The notes: a model not told the origin generated them from the letters alone. Counted from the first letter of the stretch, positions 32,871-43,976 are shown. The stretch: 64,000 nt of DNA from Acanthosepion esculentum (GCA_964036315.1 OZ038498.1:4534501-4598500); one strand, 5' to 3'. Translations and numbers: made by a program.

Positions 32871-33126
32871 ATACAGCTAAGGTAAGGGTCGTGGAGTCCA
32901 CAGACGCTCGATGATCCTGACTGCTGTTGTCTTTTCATAAATCGTTTGTGAAAATGAAGCCGCTGTAACCTGTGGACAGATAATAGAACAAAGTTTCTTT
33001 CCGTCAAATTTGAATTATGCTTGATTTAAATGTTGTATCCATTTTTTTAATTCTTTACAAACATAGCATGTCAGTAACTTTTCTTGAAATTTAAATCAAA
33101 TTTAAATAAAGCGTATATGTACTCAC

Positions 33127-33553
33127 CTGAAATACTTTGTATCCATCCGCAAACCTGAAGCACAGTGGCCGTGTTGAGGAAGAAGAATAGCAATAAACAA
33201 GCAGTGCAAATGAGAAAAAGTAGTGCAGAGGCACCAACAAAGAATCCAGATGCTTTAAATGAACCGTTCAGGATTGTCTCAAAATTAGTGAATTCTCCTT
33301 TGCAGCTGAAATCGGCAGCAACCTGGGCCTTTTCACAGTATTCGTATAAGCCAAAGAAACCAATTTCCGGTGATTCAATTGTGTCTCCGAACCACTGTGG
33401 CTGGATAAAGACGACGATATTAAGAAGAGCAAAACAGACGGTAAATATGCCCCAAAGAACGGCAATAGCGCGGGAATTACGGACGTAGTTCGTATGGTAG
33501 GCACGCGTAATGTCACTGTAATAGTGTACTTCCATTTTATCAGTTTTCACAAT
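33127..33553 (-). CDS. LHFPL-family tetraspan protein, first coding exon
   Basis: On the minus strand, acceptor TGTTTATCTTGCAG leads into the exon at 33553. The chosen start ATG is at 33535, giving MEVHYYSDITRAYHTNYVRN. The 409 coding bases encode 136 residues plus one base and end at CAG|GTGAGT (33127). Transmembrane segment 1 is ~residues 22-44 (AIAVLWGIFTVCFALLNIVV). The hallmark FIQPQW follows, then an extracellular loop with two cysteines (GLYEYC, FSCKG) and a possible N-glycosylation site (NGS ~90). Transmembrane segment 2 is ~97-120, then NTATVLQVCGWIQ starting segment 3. Vertebrate LHFPL3/4/5 share YVRNSRA, FIQPYW, GLF.YC and NTATVYKICAWMQ. LHFPL5 and LHFPL4 are partners of hair-cell mechanotransduction channels and GABA-A receptors. 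Which role applies here is unknown. An upstream 5' UTR exon is implied by the acceptor. Confidence 0.95.
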
Positions 33554-33649
33554 CTGCAAGATAAACAATAGATTATTATTCATTTTAGCATTTCTTTCAT
33601 CCTATTTCTCTTCATCTTTATCATCATCATCTTTTCCTTCTTTTTTTAT

Positions 33650-34155
33650 TTGCCGTGTCCCTTCAGATCGTGTATAATCATGGCTTCCCACTTTCAGCTC
33701 ATTTGTACCTTTTAGCAATGTTTGTTGTTTTGTTATCCATCCCATCATGACCGGTGAAAGGGTCTCGTGTCCCACCCTGAATCTATGATATGCCCTCCCA
33801 CCCTGAATCTATGATACGTCCCCACTGAATCTATGATACGCCCCCACACACTCTACCACATCTCAATTTCCATAAGGTTGTATTCATATAAAATACACAT
33901 TTTACTGTAATTATGTACAATAATGATTCATGTGTAATATAGGTGAACAATTCAACTAGAAAAATTGCAAATAAATACAATGTATCTAAATCCAAATTAG
34001 AGACCTGTGATAATATATCATTACATCTTAAATAAATCAACAATATTTTGCGTCAATTTTAAACATCAAATTGAGGTTTGTCTTCTCAAAACGTTAAATA
34101 ATTTTAACACATTCAACATTATGGATAAAAATAGTGAATTTTATATTCCGTGTTT
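33650..34155 (-). mobile_element. Dispersed repeat R, copy 2
   Basis: Same block order as 7721-8185 at high similarity: CCCTTCAGATCGTGTATAAT, TTTGTACCTTTTAGCAATGT, TTTCCATAAGGTTGTATTCA, AATTATGTACAATAATG and ACATTATGGATAAAAATAGT. A ~25-bp CACCCTGAATCTATGATA unit is repeated three times at ~33775-33842. Confidence 0.8.
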
Positions 34156-34189
34156 TTTTAGACCTGTTTAAAATATATAAATGTAGATG

Positions 34190-34465
34190 GAAATTTTTCA
34201 TAAGTTAATATTTTATTGTAATCTAATTATGTACAATAATGGATCATATGCAATATAAGTGAACAATTCAACCTGAAAATTGAAATTAAAAATATATATC
34301 TAAATACAAATTAGTGACATGCCATAATATATCGTTCCATCTTAAATAAATCAAATGTTTTGCGTCAATTTTTTACGTCAACTTGAGGTTTGTCTTGTGA
34401 AAACGTTGAAGAATTTTAACACATTGGACATTATGGATAAAAAAATAGTGAATTTTATATTGTGG
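34190..34465 (-). mobile_element. Dispersed repeat R, copy 3 (tandem partial)
   Basis: Repeats the second half of copy 2 (from ~33895) about 310 bp downstream: TAATCTAATTATGTACAATA, GACATGCCATAATATATCG and GGACATTATGGATAAAA. It lacks the RTE-like tail. Confidence 0.8.
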
Positions 34466-34489
34466 TGATCATGTGCTTGTAATTCTAAG

Positions 34490-34970
34490 CAATGCTTGTC
34501 TTTTTGATACCTATCTTAATCCTTGTTTTGCAAACATTTACACTTGTTAGGTAGGTTATTCGCTGATTTTCTCTGCCTTTCCCTTTTACCTTCAATATGT
34601 CTTGTGAGTGTTAAATTTTCCAAGCCTTCTTTCCTCATTATGTACTCTAGAAATTTTAACAGTCTCTTTCTGATTCTTAGTATAAGTGTTCTTTTTGTTA
34701 CCATTTTGCATAAAAGTTCTTTATTGTTCACATGTTTAGTCCATGGTATTTTCAACATCCTTCTAATACTAATCGAATTCAATGTAATTTTTAATACGAA
34801 GCATTGTCAGTTACGCTTAATTTCTTTCATCTTACTCCTCATTTCAATAGCCTTATTAGATGTAATAGTTTCCCTGATGCATTCTCAATTATTATTCATT
34901 TTTTGTAAGGATTTCTTTCATTTATTTTCTTGTTCTTTAGTACATTATTTATGTAAACTTCCTTAGATTA
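34490..34970 (-). mobile_element. RTE-like LINE C-terminal relic
   Basis: Minus-strand peptide RRMLKIPWTKHVNNKELLCK, TLILRIRKRLLKFLEYIMRK and EGLENLTLTRHIEGKRERQR. This matches the C-terminal tail of the RTE-like element at 35465. The plus-strand frame over it is a shadow. Confidence 0.88.
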
Positions 34971-35464
34971 AATATCAGATATTATTAATTTTTTTTTTTA
35001 TTTATTATTATATGATTTTATTTCTTTTACGCTTTTTATTACACACGTCGTATTAGATCTAATAATCTTCAAATTTCTAAAATGATGCATTGTCAATTGT
35101 AAATTTGAAGGCAAAGTTTAATGTTCGGTCCCGCCATAAAACGGTATATCAAAAGGACTGTTTTTCTATTGACACCGCTATTATTTTCTACTTCCCTCAC
35201 TCCCGCGGCAATATTTCTTGTTTAAAAAAGCAATGATTAGAATTTTTTTAAAAGCCAAAAATATGAAAGTGAATTTATACATTTTCTTTGTTCTTTGAGA
35301 ATTTATGACAAAAATATTAAGAACTTATTATTTTATATTACTTACAAGCATAATTTTATATTTAAAACATTCTAAAAATGCGAGCCAACTAAAATTGAAT
35401 GTAATGTTATAATTTACCAAGTAATAAATATGAAAATAATTATTTTATTCGTAAATTTATAAAA
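34971..35464. repeat. AT-rich with dispersed repeat C fragment
   Basis: CCCGCCATAAAACGGTATAT, TTGACACCGCTATTATTTTC and CACTCCCGCGGCAAT at ~35128-35215 parallel the block order at 60193-60300. Otherwise AT-rich. Confidence 0.5.
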
Positions 35465-36545
35465 AGAATTATTTTATGCGCCGTGTCCTTTCAGGGCGTA
35501 GGCGATCATGGCTCTCCACTTCCCCATATCCCTTGTAGCTCTCAATAAGTTTAGTCCTTCTGGCACCTTCTCCCAGCTCATGTTCTGTCATCCACTTGCT
35601 TAAGCCCGCCAGGTATGTCATGTGTTGCTTTTCCTTGTCTCTCTTTTCCTCTTTTCGACCTGTGAGTATCAGATTCTCTAAGCCTTCCTTTATCATTAAG
35701 TGTCCCAGAATCTTCAGCTGCCTCTTCCTGATATTCAGTATAAGCCTCTTCCTTGTTTGCACCCTCTCCAAGACCTCATCGTTTCTCACACGTTTGATCA
35801 ATGATATCCTTAGCATCCTTCTGTAAGATCACATCTCCGTCGCCTCGAGTCTCTTCTTCATCTTTGAGGAGACCGTTCAACATTCGCTGCCGTAAAGGAT
35901 GACAGATGTCACGTAACAGCTCAGTACTCTTTTCTTTTGTCACCAAAGAGATCCTCCTGTCTCGAAATACTCTGGCCAGATTTTGGAATGTGTCCTTGGC
36001 CATCCCAATACGTCTACGGATCTTAGTGTCGCACTAACCGTCCTCTGTCAAAACACTTCCTAGATATTTAAACTTCCGCACCTGTTTGATTTTAGTATAC
36101 CCGACTTACAAATCGCATTTCCGGGTCATCCTTTTACTGATGACCTTGCATTCTGTCTTCTTGTAGTTTAGTCCCTTCTTCACACTCTCCGTCGCTACCT
36201 TCTGTAGGAGGTTTTGTAATTTCTTTTCAGTGTCTTCTATCAGTACTGTGTCATCTCCGTATTTTATGTTACTAAGATTGTGTCCGCCAATGCTAAATCC
36301 CGGTAGGGTTTCCAATTTTCTCAGATTTGCCTCGCTGTATAGGTTGAATAGGTCCGGTGAGAAGACTCATCCTTGCCTTACGCTCCTTCCAATTTTATTA
36401 TATATTCGCTGAACTCATTCTCTATACATGCATGCTATTTGTTACCAGTCTAGGTTCTTTTTTATTCTGATATCTTTCCCGAATATATCGACGTTGCTGA
36501 GCAGTTCCACCAAATCTTGTGGCGTACTTTGTCGAAAGCCTTTGC
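35465..36545 (-). mobile_element. RTE-like LINE relic with RT motif
   Basis: The longest copy of this family. From its 5' side (higher coordinates) the minus strand gives VRQG..FSPDLFNLYSEANL, METLPGFSIGGHNLSNI, catalytic KYGDDTVLIEDTEKKLQNLL, a KKTECKVISK block, DTFQNLARVFRDRRISLVTK, and the C-terminal RISLIKRVRNDEVLERVQ, LKILGHLMIKEGLENLILTG. It ends with the 3' tail (inverse of GCGCCGTGTCCTTTCAGGGC, TCATGGCTCTCC). YGDD replaces the usual YADD. Several stops and frameshifts. It resembles endonuclease-RT proteins of RTE-type LINEs. The clade is inferred from remembered motifs. Confidence 0.85.
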
Positions 36546-36775
36546 GTAGTACTCTTAATTGCTATTGTTCCCAGGTTCGCCCTGTCCCGGACTGGTAGCA
36601 CCTGTTAGGATCCCAACTATGAGGAAAAACATGAAAACATAAAAATGCATTCGAAAAAATTACCAGCAATACGTTTTTGGGAACTAAAATCCAAAGCTTG
36701 TAAGAAAATACAATTCCAGCATAAAATGACCCATAAGAAGTTGATGTGCCGTTAAACAAACAAGGCAAACCTATT
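36546..36775 (+). mobile_element. SINE-like repeat family A, copy 3
   Basis: CTTAATTGCTATTGTTCCCA, TGGTAGCACCTGTTAGGATC, AAAAAATTACCAGCAATACG and the tail TAAAATGACCCATAAGAAGT, TGATGTGCCGTTAAACAAAC. Confidence 0.75.
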
Positions 36776-37391
36776 TATAGTAAAGTAAAGCATTTTACTT
36801 TAGATTTTGTCATTAAGTAGCCCATCTACTAATCAACAATATCTATTTATAGTAAAATGACCAAAAATATATTTTATAATAGATATAGTAGAATTAGCAC
36901 CAATACATTTTGTAGCAAAATGATCAACAAAACATTTTCATCTGTATTCGAAGGCATTCATTTGCGTTCAAAATGCATTTAGTTGAGGCCATAAAATTCT
37001 GTTCAAAATTCTGTTCAAAATATTTAGATTCTGGTATTAAACAACCCACAGTGGGTGATATGTCGCTAAACAAATTCAACCAACCAGTTGTTTAACAAGT
37101 CAGTAGTTATTATAATTACCGTAAATAGTCATGAGTCACTAAACTGCTTTAGTGACCTGTGTTATCATAGGTGGGATTTATTAAACAAACTTTCAATCAC
37201 TCTATCGGGATATCCGAGAGTAGGCTGAAATGTTCATAGGCTGACTATGAAGGAGTGATACTAGAGCTGTGAATTCTTGCATGCATTACTTTCAGTTCCT
37301 CTTATTAACAACTGCATTTCTTTCCAGGTAAACCGACATCTGACTGTTCAAAGAAAACTTCTAATGTAACTGCTGACGACTTCACTTGAAA
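36776..37391. other. Unassigned; isolated SINE tail
   Basis: GGTATTAAACAACCCACAGT, GGGTGATATGTCGCTAAACA at ~37033-37072 is the shared SINE 3' tail. CTATTTATAGTAAA occurs twice near 36771 and 36841. Confidence 0.5.
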
Positions 37392-38284
37392 ATGGAAAGA
37401 ATTTGGCATTAAGTAGCTGCAGAAAAATGATTTAGTCCCCAAGGAGGACACTCATGCTGACACTCGTGTTTGCTACAATAAGAGATGACGTTCCAGCTCT
37501 ATAAGCAGTGTAAAAGTGGTCAGCTGAATTTAGGAGAGGAAGGGAGAGTCTTGAAGATGACCCAAGGTCTGGACACCTTGCAACTGCCATCACCAAGGAA
37601 AACAATGATCATGTTCAACACATAGTGATGAATGACGGATGACTAGCTAAAAATCAAATAGCCAATGTTATTAGTATATCCCATGAGAGAGTTGAGAATA
37701 TTCTGCAAAATGAGCTTTGACATGACATAGGTTTCTGCTCGGTGAGTGCCACGTCTTCTGGCAACTGATCAAAAGCGCACCAGGTTGATCGCATCACGGG
37801 AAAATCTGACATTGAGCCAGCTCTAGTTGGTTTCCTTGTACGCTTCCTAACCGAGGATGGGTGTTGGGCTCATTACTTTCAGCCCAAAGACAAAGAGACA
37901 ATCTATGCAGTGGAAACAGCCCGTCACTTGCTCCAAATAATGCCAAGATCGCTTTATCTGCTGGGAAGAAGGTGGCCACAGTTTCTTGGTATGCAAAATG
38001 CATTGTTTACAGATTATCTTCAAAGGGCCACACCATCAATAGAGAGCACTATGCCAACTTGTTGAGGCAGTTACGAAAGACTATCAAAACCAAACGATGA
38101 GGAAAATAACGAAAGAGGTCTTCTTCCACCAGGTCAATGCTCCAGCACACAAGTCCTTAGTTTCAATAGCTGCTGTGCATGACTGTGGCTTTGAACAAGT
38201 GGATCACCCACCCCTATTCTATTGATTAGGCCCCACCTGACTATCATCTGTTCCCCAACACGAAAAAAACATATGGCTGGGAAA
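37392..38284 (+). mobile_element. mariner transposase relic 1
   Basis: Decayed reading frame starting at ATGGAAAGAA. Recognisable blocks: QCKSGQLNL-type helix, SLEDDPRSGHL, ENNDHVQHIVMND, ANVISISHERVENILQNE, FLVRFLTEDGCWAHYF (first catalytic Asp region), NNAKIALSAGKKVATVSWYA, KGHTINREHYANLLRQLRKT, HQVNAPAHKS (second catalytic Asp replaced by Val) and APPDYHLFPN (third catalytic Asp). Stops and frameshifts throughout. mariner encodes a ~345-aa D,D34D transposase. The C-terminus is cut at KKHMAGK, where relic 2 begins. Confidence 0.92.
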
Positions 38285-39045
38285 ATGGACAAAATTCAAC
38301 ATTTTGTTATGATCAACTGCAGAAAAAAGGTTCAAACCCCCAAAGACATTCATGTTGACATGGTTGCTACATTAAGGGACGGCGGTCCAGTTTTAACAAC
38401 TGTGCAAAAGTGGGCAGCTGAATTTAGGATGTGAAGGGAGAGTCTTGAAGTTGATCTTCGGACTGGACGTCCTACGACTACGAGTACAGCGGAAAACATA
38501 ATAGTGTCCCCGTCATGATGATGAATGACAGGTGATTGACTATAAATCAAATGGCCAATGCTATTAGCCTATCCCGGGAGAGAATTGGGAATATTCTGCA
38601 CACAATGGACTTGGCACTTGCTCTAAATGCCAAGGTCTTTTCATTTGCAGGGAAGGTGATGGGATCAGTTTTTGGGACGTATTGTGTTTAATGACTGCAT
38701 CAAAATGGCCACACCATCAATAGAGAGTACTATGCCAACTTGTTGAGGCAGTTACGAAAGACTATCAAAACCAAACACTGAGTTTGATTTCAATAGCTGC
38801 TGTGCATGGGTGTGGCATTGAACAAGTGGATCACCCAACGCTATTCTCTTGATTTGGCCCTATCTATCAATATCAAAAAACACTTAGTTGGGAAATAGTA
38901 TCGTTGTGGTGATGACGTCATATCCACTATTGTTTACTTTCTGGACCAACAGGATGAAAGCTTCTTCGCCAATGGGATCCAAGTACTGCAACAACAATCG
39001 AAGATATGTGTGGGGGTTGTGATGGGAGATCATGTCGAAGAATAA
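38285..39045 (+). mobile_element. mariner transposase relic 2, internally deleted
   Basis: Starts at Met of MDKIQHFVMINCRKKV directly after relic 1, in the same frame. It has VQKWAAEFRM, NAISLSRERIGNILHTM, then a deletion removing the first catalytic region, TINREYYANLLRQLRKTIK and HPTLFS. The C-terminal FLDQQDESFFANGIQVLQQQ and a terminal DHVEE before TAA (39043-39045) are present. The two relics are ~85% alike over shared blocks by eye. Confidence 0.88.
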
Positions 39046-39373
39046 GCCTCATTCGGTCACATTCCATTCGAGTGTCTTGGTCAGCCTGTAAGCATTTCAA
39101 CCGACATCACGTGAAACAGCGTAGTTTCGCTGAAGAGAAAACATACAACAATAATCATTCACATTTTAACACGGGCATACGTGAAAATAATTACAAATGT
39201 TCTTATCGATACCCACTGACCTTACCACTACTCTAGCAAATTCCCACTTAACTTTCGTTATTTCCTGCACGAACAATCTAATTATATATTGTCAATCAGG
39301 AGATAGTGAAACAGCTAAGAAAGTTGTTTCACTATGTTTTGCTAAACAAATTTTCTCGGCAGATTTTCTATAA
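39046..39373. other. Unassigned spacer
   Basis: ATAGTGAAACAGC..GTTGTTTCACTAT at ~39305-39337 is a small inverted repeat. No family recognised. Confidence 0.4.
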
Positions 39374-40285
39374 CTCTAGCATTCATCCTTGCTTTGAATA
39401 TTGCTGCCACATCTAGTTTGATGCTCCTGCTATACATTTAGTGATTCTTGATAAAATCCAAAGAAGAAACTGCAATGTTACAGGTCCTGTCCTGGCATCT
39501 CGGCGTCAGTCACTTTCTCACCGCCGTACCTTTTATTTATAAGTCTACCATTCGCCCATGCTTTGAATATTGCTGCCACATCTGGTCTGATGCTCCTTGT
39601 ATATATTTAGAGATTCTTTATAAAATCCAAAGGAGAATCTGCAATGTTACTGGTCCTGACCTGGCATCTGGGCGTCAGTCACCTTCCCACAGCCGTACCT
39701 TTTATTTATAAGTCTACCATTCGCCCATGCTTTGAATATTGCTGCCACATCTGGTCTGATGCTCCTTGTATATATTTAGAGATTCTTGATAAAATCCAAA
39801 GAATCTGCAATGTTATTGTTCCTGACCTGGCATCTCGGCTTCTGTCACTTTCCCACCGCTCTAACGTAGCTTCACTGTGTCTTTTCTATAAATATTTTCA
39901 TGGTAATTGTTCTGGCGAACTTTCCTCTTTGGTATCTAGACTTTATGAATTTAGGTGCCGTAATAGATTGGCAGCAGGGTCTCATCATTTTACAGTTGAA
40001 ATGGCTACATGTAACCGTAAGTTCTATGCTAACAGTTCCTTCTCTTGTACTTCTCGTTTGTGGAAATCTCTTCCAGCTTCTTTCTTCCCAAGCAACGTTG
40101 GATCTTCAAACATTTAAATGCAATGTCAATCGTTATCTTCTGTCTTATTAATTTTTTATTTTTTCTGTTCTCTCTACTTAATAGAATTTTTTTCACATAT
40201 TCTCTAGCACTCAGTAATCTCTTGCGTACTAGTTGCTTTACTGCCTTGATTGGGGTTGAAATGATTGAAAAAAATATGAAGAGAA
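39374..40285 (+). mobile_element. CR1-like LINE 3' fragment with a 169-bp triplication
   Basis: The segment encoding IYKSTIRPCFEYCCHIWSDA, PCIYLEILDKIQR and DLASR..SLSHR occurs three times in tandem (from ~39374, 39541 and 39710). The period is 169 bp, so each copy shifts the frame. After the third copy the tail is continuous: NVASLCLFYKYFHGNCSGEL, SSLVSRLYEFRCRNRLAAGS, FYANSSFSCTSRLWKSLPAS, ending with the family 3' motif (TTTACTGCCTTGATTGGGGT, TGAAATGATTGAAA). The best-preserved CR1-like 3' end in the window. Confidence 0.92.
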
Positions 40286-40900
40286 GGAACAAACTAATGA
40301 TTAAACATCAAACTGTATAGAAATTTTTTGTCACCTAAAATATGTTTTACCAGGTTTCCTCACACAATCTATATTTGGAGCATCCCAGACGATTCGTTGT
40401 TCAATTTTTCATTTTTATTTTTTAATAACTTCTTAGTAATAAAGATAACAGTCCGAATGAATTCCACATCTCAAAGTTTAGACAAATTATAAATGTAGAT
40501 ACCTATCATGTTAGATCTAGCTTGGCACAAGGCCACAAGTATAAGACATCAAATAATACAGTTACTACACATAGGAATCGTCTAAAAGGCAAGCTTACAA
40601 TTGTTCTAGATTTCCTGCTTGTTGGGTTCCAGTGGTTAGGGTTCGAGACCAGATAAAGATCGGGATTTTAATTAAGCTCATTTTTTCTCAGTTGAGTGGC
40701 GCAATATAATCTTTCTACTCCATTTCGCCTTAGTGAGCTTAGTACATATCTATAGCTCTGCGGGAGGGGGACAAATATTTATTAAGACATATAAGTTTTA
40801 TGCAACATGTGTCTGTTTGCGCACTGACGTCTTACTATGTTTTAATATGAATTCGTTTGTATGTATATATTTTTATTGCATCTGTAGGTTTGTGTGCGTG
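40286..40900. other. Repeat fragments in unassigned DNA
   Basis: AACAGTCCGAATGAATTCCA, CATCTCAAAGTTTAGACAAAT at 40446-40490 is a fragment of the ~107-bp unit. GGTTAGGGTTCGAGACCAGA at 40632-40651 holds a perfect B-box word with a compressed A-box-like region before it, probably a tRNA-derived remnant. Confidence 0.5.
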
Positions 40901-41119
40901 TGCACGTCGTTATACAGTCGGGTACGTGATTGTTGCTTTGGTTTCAAAATAAGTAGTCAAGCCAGTCCTTTGTGAAATTTGGGATCGGCCACTGGATTTA
41001 AAAAAATTTTTTTTCAGGAACCAGTATCCAAATTACATAGCAGTGCTTAATCCCTCTCGTCAACAAACTGGTTGTTTGCTCAGAAGAAGGAATGTTACTT
41101 CTGGTTGGGGTTTCCTCTA

Positions 41120-41390
41120 ACCTAACTTGTAGCGCCTTTATCGGCTTGAGGAAAACGGAAGCAAAACGGACGCTTATACTTCGAATAAGAACTAGACAGG
41201 TGAAAGTTCTGGGACACACAATGAAGTGTCGAGTAAAGTACCTAATGAGCTTACAAAATGGGTATCAGAAAATGGAGAGTAGTAAAAAGACAAATATTGC
41301 TTAGAGCTACAAAGGATAAGAATTAGTGGAGAGCCATGGTCGTCCTGAAGTGATATGACACAAAGAAGAAGAAGCATTACATTCAAGACA
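41120..41390 (+). mobile_element. RTE-like LINE 3' relic
   Basis: Codons for AKRTLILRIRTRQVKVLGHT are followed by rearranged tail codons and the 3' end GTGGAGAGCCATGGTCGTCC, TGAAGTGATATGACACAAAG. Confidence 0.8.
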
Positions 41391-43302
41391 ATGTTCAAAC
41401 CTAATACATCGCAGATAAGATAATATATTTACACTGATCAACAAAGAAAAAACTTTGAAATGGCGTCGAGACACCAAACATCTTTTTAGCTAATTTGAGG
41501 GCGCTAAATCTGAAAATGACTTTACTTTTTTTTGGTTAGCTACCGTTTTTGCTGTCCAGAAATGTCTCATTTTTTATTTTTAAAAAAGTATTTTTTTTCA
41601 TTTGTTTTCTGTATATATGATATTGACCGATGGCGATATTTCTGAAAATAAAATCGTAGAAACCTCTCAATTCGGATTTAAACCATCACATATTGGTCTG
41701 CTTATTGAGAAATACTATTTTTGCAATAACAATCAGACCCTAAGTCTTTAAAAATAACACGATTGAATCTACCAAGACCAAAAAGTATTTTCATCAAATC
41801 ATTTAATAAACTAACAGCAGAAATAAATCCTTCTTGAACATAAAAACTATGGTAAACATTTTCTCTTTCTTGATTGTCTGTCATGTTCAATGTTATTTAA
41901 GTCCCTTTTGATACTCCAGCAGTATCGTGTACAATGGAATAGGTGCATTCAATTGGGATGTCTTTAGTTGGAGTTTCTTTCCAACTGTGAAAACAAAATG
42001 CTCTCAATGTGTTTGGTTTCCTTCCGTAGTGAAGGGATAAAAGTGATGGGATGAATTTATGAATATCAAACAGAAGATTTTAAGGTTTCATCTTTTGATG
42101 TCACTTTAATTATCAGGTTTACTAAAGTGTATTACTCATAAAGTTTATCAGTTAATTTGAATTTTGGCGATAAATTGGAAAACTTTGGTACATCTATTTT
42201 AAAACGTTTGACTCAGAAACACTTTTTATATAAAAAAAATAGTTTATTTCAGGTGGCTGATATAAATTGCTCGGCCTTCCTGAAAATTGATGGGTTTCTA
42301 CGACCTTTATTAAGTAAATTTTGCGATCAGCCGAGATCGTAAACTGAACTTTTCCCCAAAAATGAGCAATTTCAGTACAGAAAAAATAGTAGCTAACCAT
42401 GAAAAACTACGGTCATTTTCGGAATCAGCACCATCAAATTCGATAAAAATCGTGTTTTCTTTCTTGGCACCAAAAATCGTGTTGACCATTGTTATCTATA
42501 CATTTATCTGTAATGCATTGACAATGACGACGACTACAACTTCTATGGTGTTCATATTGTTGCAGAAAGAGCATTTACTCTTATTGGGCATCACACATAT
42601 TCTTGTTTTTGCTAGAGAAGTTAAACTAATTAAGCATACGAAAATCTTACAATTTTATTTTTAAAACTACAGAAAAACACCATTTAAGTTAGACTGAAAT
42701 ATTTTTAATTCATCATGTCATGGGTTCGATATGAATGAGATCTTTCTCAGATAAGCCATTATGATGTTGCAAGCGGTTAAGAGATGTAAATAAACACTAT
42801 TTTTTGGATTCTACTCACTGTGCTTTTGAGCAACATCATGTTGTTGATTATTTCCCTAATTTTATCTACCTTAAACCAATTACATAAGGACTGTTTGTTC
42901 TTTAATCTTATCATTCAGTCTTTTATTTTTGAAGACCATCGCTATCAGTATAAGTCAATTTGAAAGCCTGTCATTTAAATGAAAAGGCCGAGGTTGTTTG
43001 GTGGACAAGGATATATAATAGACAAAGGAACAGTTTCCTCAATATAGGTATTTTTCCTGTCTATAAATATTTAATAAAAATATCTATACACAGGAACCAG
43101 TACTTTCGTCTCTTAGGCTTCGTTGTCTACCAAGCGACCTCGGAGTTTTCATCTCATTTTCCTACAGTTTATCCAAAGGTGATTTTCTGAACTTTCATTA
43201 CAAAAGAAAATCATAAAACGGTGGCTCATTAAAATCTTCAGTGATGATAGTTATTGGTTAGTATATTAGTAGACATGGTGATAAGTGTTGGAATAATTTA
43301 GA
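41391..43302. other. 1.9 kb AT-rich, no gene recognised
   Basis: Small frames (42157-42342, 42362-42664, 42960-43190) show no domain, signal or homology I can name. No tandem structure seen. Confidence 0.4.
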
Positions 43303-43583
43303 GGAACATTATTTACATTATTCGGACTAATGTCCTCATATTTGCCGCCATATTTACAACAACTTTTCGGCCCTTCAGTATCTGTCTATATTTCTGAGAT
43401 GAGGTATTATGTACACTATTTACATTATTCGGACTATTGTTCTCATCTTTGTCGCCATATCTATTACAACGTTTCGGCCGTTGTACACTCCGACTTTCTT
43501 CAGGTGGTTGGAATGTCGAACTGAACCCTCTATTTCGCTCACTGGGATAGACTGTTCTAGTTCCACGTGCCATTTTTAACTGA
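43303..43583 (-). mobile_element. Composite element, copy III (half element)
   Basis: Two inverse ~107-bp units (CGCCATATTTACAACAAC and CGCCATATCTATTACAACG), then TTTCGGCCGTTGTACACTCC, CTTCTTCAGGTGGTTGGAAT, the inverse of the arm beside the tRNA core, ending TGTTCTAGTTCCACGTGCCA. The tRNA-like core and other arm are absent. Confidence 0.8.
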
Positions 43584-43620
43584 CTGGTGTTTAACCTTCA
43601 AACTTTTCATCACACCAAAA

Positions 43621-43947
43621 ATGGAAATTCTTAGTCAAAGAGGAAAAGAAAAATTTGCACGCGAATGCCATTTATTTGTTTTTGATAAGTTTAGTAAAAG
43701 AGACAGCAACATAAACTTTTGTCGTTGTGACCCAGGCTCTAGGTGTAATGCAAGAATTCATACGAAGTTTGGAGAAGTTATCAAAGAAGTAAAGCAGCAT
43801 TCCTACAATTCGTCGGTGACCAATGTAGAAGTGGTTAAAGTGAACACAGCCTTGAAACGTCGTACCGAAGTGATAAGTGAAGTATTAGCAAATGTATCTC
43901 AGGTTACACTGGGATCATTCCCAGATGCTTCAGCCACGAGAAAATGA
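43621..43947 (+). CDS. FLYWCH-type zinc finger fragment (MULE-type transposon protein), frameshifted
   Basis: From MEILSQRGKEKF the frame reads ~108 residues: a FLYWCH-like layout with F12, L18/F19, F33 in place of Trp, Cys36, Cys42 and His60, but Tyr62 where a second His is expected. It continues VVKVNTALKRRTEVI...ANVSQV...SFPDASATRK and then a stop. One base off, downstream codons read IKRKRKAGSAP and, after a (CA)n tract, PAPVDLQELRW. This resembles the linker after FLYWCH fingers in Phantom/MULE-like transposon proteins. I read it as a decayed N-terminal piece of such an element. It may bind DNA if expressed, but one ligand is missing. Confidence 0.7.
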   Translation: MEILSQRGKEKFARECHLFVFDKFSKRDSNINFCRCDPGSRCNARIHTKFGEVIKEVKQHSYNSSVTNVEVVKVNTALKRRTEVISEVLANVSQVTLGSFPDASATRK

Positions 43948-43976
43948 TTAAACGCAAAAGGAAAGCCGGAAGCGCC

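Larger units (their letters stand above)
9043..33126 (-). other. 24-kb intron of the LHFPL gene
   Basis: Bounded by GTGAGT at 33126-33121 and CAG at 9045-9043 on the minus strand. Both splice sites fit consensus, and joining them keeps the frame and the family alignment (SIS/AVF inside transmembrane segment 3). The intron is filled with the mobile elements and arrays listed below. Confidence 0.88.

Noticed and set aside
33165..33488. 107-residue plus-strand ORF
   Set aside because: Antisense shadow of the LHFPL coding exon.
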